This document shows, piece after piece, positions 12,924 through 13,437 of a DNA stretch of 13,437 nucleotides. A program made the translations under genes and the position numbers. Position 1 is the first letter of the stretch. The number at the start of each line of letters is the position of its first letter. Source of the DNA: an uncultured Clostridia bacterium. GTDB lineage: Bacteria; Bacillota; Clostridia; Oscillospirales; Ruminococcaceae. Location of the stretch: assembly GCA_937871145.1 (NCBI GenBank), contig CALMXN010000155.1, forward strand, positions 1-13,437, in the 5' to 3' direction. Under the pieces are notes generated by a model. That model saw only the letters and a program-made list of their open reading frames with translations, was not told where the DNA came from and searched no databases.

Positions 12924-13437
12924 TTACCTGAGAAAGTTAAGAGGATTGAGGAGTCGACCATATTGCTGAACCTCAAAGTGGAGGTGAACACCGTATGAGT
13001 TACCTGTATTACCCATGACGCCAATTACTTGACCCTTACTAACATGTGTACCAGCAGCTACATTGAGCTGTGTCATATGTGCGTAGCGTGTTGTAAGACC
13101 GTTTCCATGGCTGATAAGAATTGTTTTACCATAAGAATTTCTCCAGCATGCTTCAATAACAGTACCTTCCTGAGCAGCGTAGATTGGAAGATGAACACCG
13201 CTTGATGCAATATCAATTCCTCTATGTCCGTAATGCATAAAGTGAGTTGTAATATAGTTACGTCCGCCACCTGTAGGCCACAACATTCTATCACCTGATG
13301 CTACGACCGAGCTATATGAAGCATCAGAAAATCCAGGGTTTGGTTTTGATCCCTGTGCAACCTTCTGGTTAACTGCCTGTTTAATAACATTCTTTGAAAT
13401 AATTGTTCTTGAATCTTCAGAACCGTCAACAAGTGAA
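12924..13437 (-). CDS. M23 family peptidoglycan endopeptidase, probably with a G5 domain (C-terminal part)
   Basis: The frame is open to the window edge, so only the last 170 residues are seen; the ATG at 13286 is internal and not the start. Visible residues 1-31 (LVDGSEDSRTIISKN, then VIKQAV and QGSK) look like the end of a G5 domain, a module common in clostridial wall proteins. A short linker follows at about 32-50, then a complete M23 domain. Zinc ligands are His71 and Asp75 in GHRGID and His153 in HLH; His120 and His151 fill the catalytic positions, so the enzyme should be active on cross-link or stem peptides. The ending HLHFEVQQYGRLLNPLNFLR closely matches that of the M23 protein at 3383-4558, so the two share the same domain type with different N-terminal parts. 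Location outside the membrane is inferred. Confidence 0.88.
   Translation of the reverse strand, partial: SLVDGSEDSRTIISKNVIKQAVNQKVAQGSKPNPGFSDASYSSVVASGDRMLWPTGGGRNYITTHFMHYGHRGIDIASSGVHLPIYAAQEGTVIEACWRNSYGKTILISHGNGLTTRYAHMTQLNVAAGTHVSKGQVIGVMGNTGNSYGVHLHFEVQQYGRLLNPLNFLR

Overview
The window looks like the chromosome of a low-GC Gram-positive anaerobe of the class Clostridia, most like the Ruminococcaceae/Oscillospirales. This rests on the gene order (ylxM-ffh-rpsP-khpA-rimM-trmD and ftsE-ftsX-M23-ctpA), strong TTGACA/TATAAT promoters, GGAGG-type ribosome binding sites and the protein sequences. It is an inference: there is no rRNA or other species marker. Every gene I can support lies on the minus strand, so transcription runs from high to low coordinates. 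I see no mobile element, CRISPR array, tRNA or rRNA.

Layout in the direction of transcription. (1) 13437-12924: C-terminal part of a secreted M23 peptidase with a probable G5 domain, ended by a strong terminator. (2) 12854-10065: an SRP/ribosome operon of ylxM, ffh, a small unknown two-helix membrane protein, rpsP and khpA. It starts at a perfect-consensus promoter with a near-perfect 22-bp palindrome at the transcription start and ends in a terminator. (3) 10061-8204: a NimA-like flavoprotein, rimM and trmD, closely packed. rimM has no ATG, GTG, TTG or CTG start for its conserved N-terminus and appears to start at ATA. (4) 8076-7652: ptsH (HPr) alone, with its own promoter and terminator. 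(5) 7651-7406: an AT-rich gap with several small inverted repeats. (6) 7405-2070: a PucR/CdaR-type regulator, then ftsE, ftsX, a PcsB/EnvC-like M23 hydrolase and a CtpA-type S41 protease, forming a cell-division and wall-remodelling cluster. (7) 2052-528: purB with its own promoter. (8) 461-1: promoter and N-terminal part of secD, cut by the window edge.

How the genes work together. ylxM, ffh and secD concern co-translational targeting and export. rpsP, khpA, rimM and trmD concern the ribosome, RNA binding and tRNA modification. FtsEX is known in other bacteria to gate a coiled-coil murein hydrolase across the membrane, and the M23 gene directly after ftsX fits that partner. The CtpA-type protease downstream may process or degrade wall enzymes.

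Most of the window is conserved housekeeping DNA. The least ordinary points are the ATA start of rimM, the flavoprotein placed between khpA and rimM, the unknown membrane protein between ffh and rpsP, the altered glycine loop of TrmD, and the palindromes at the ylxM-ffh and regulator promoters. I found no clear new multi-gene system.
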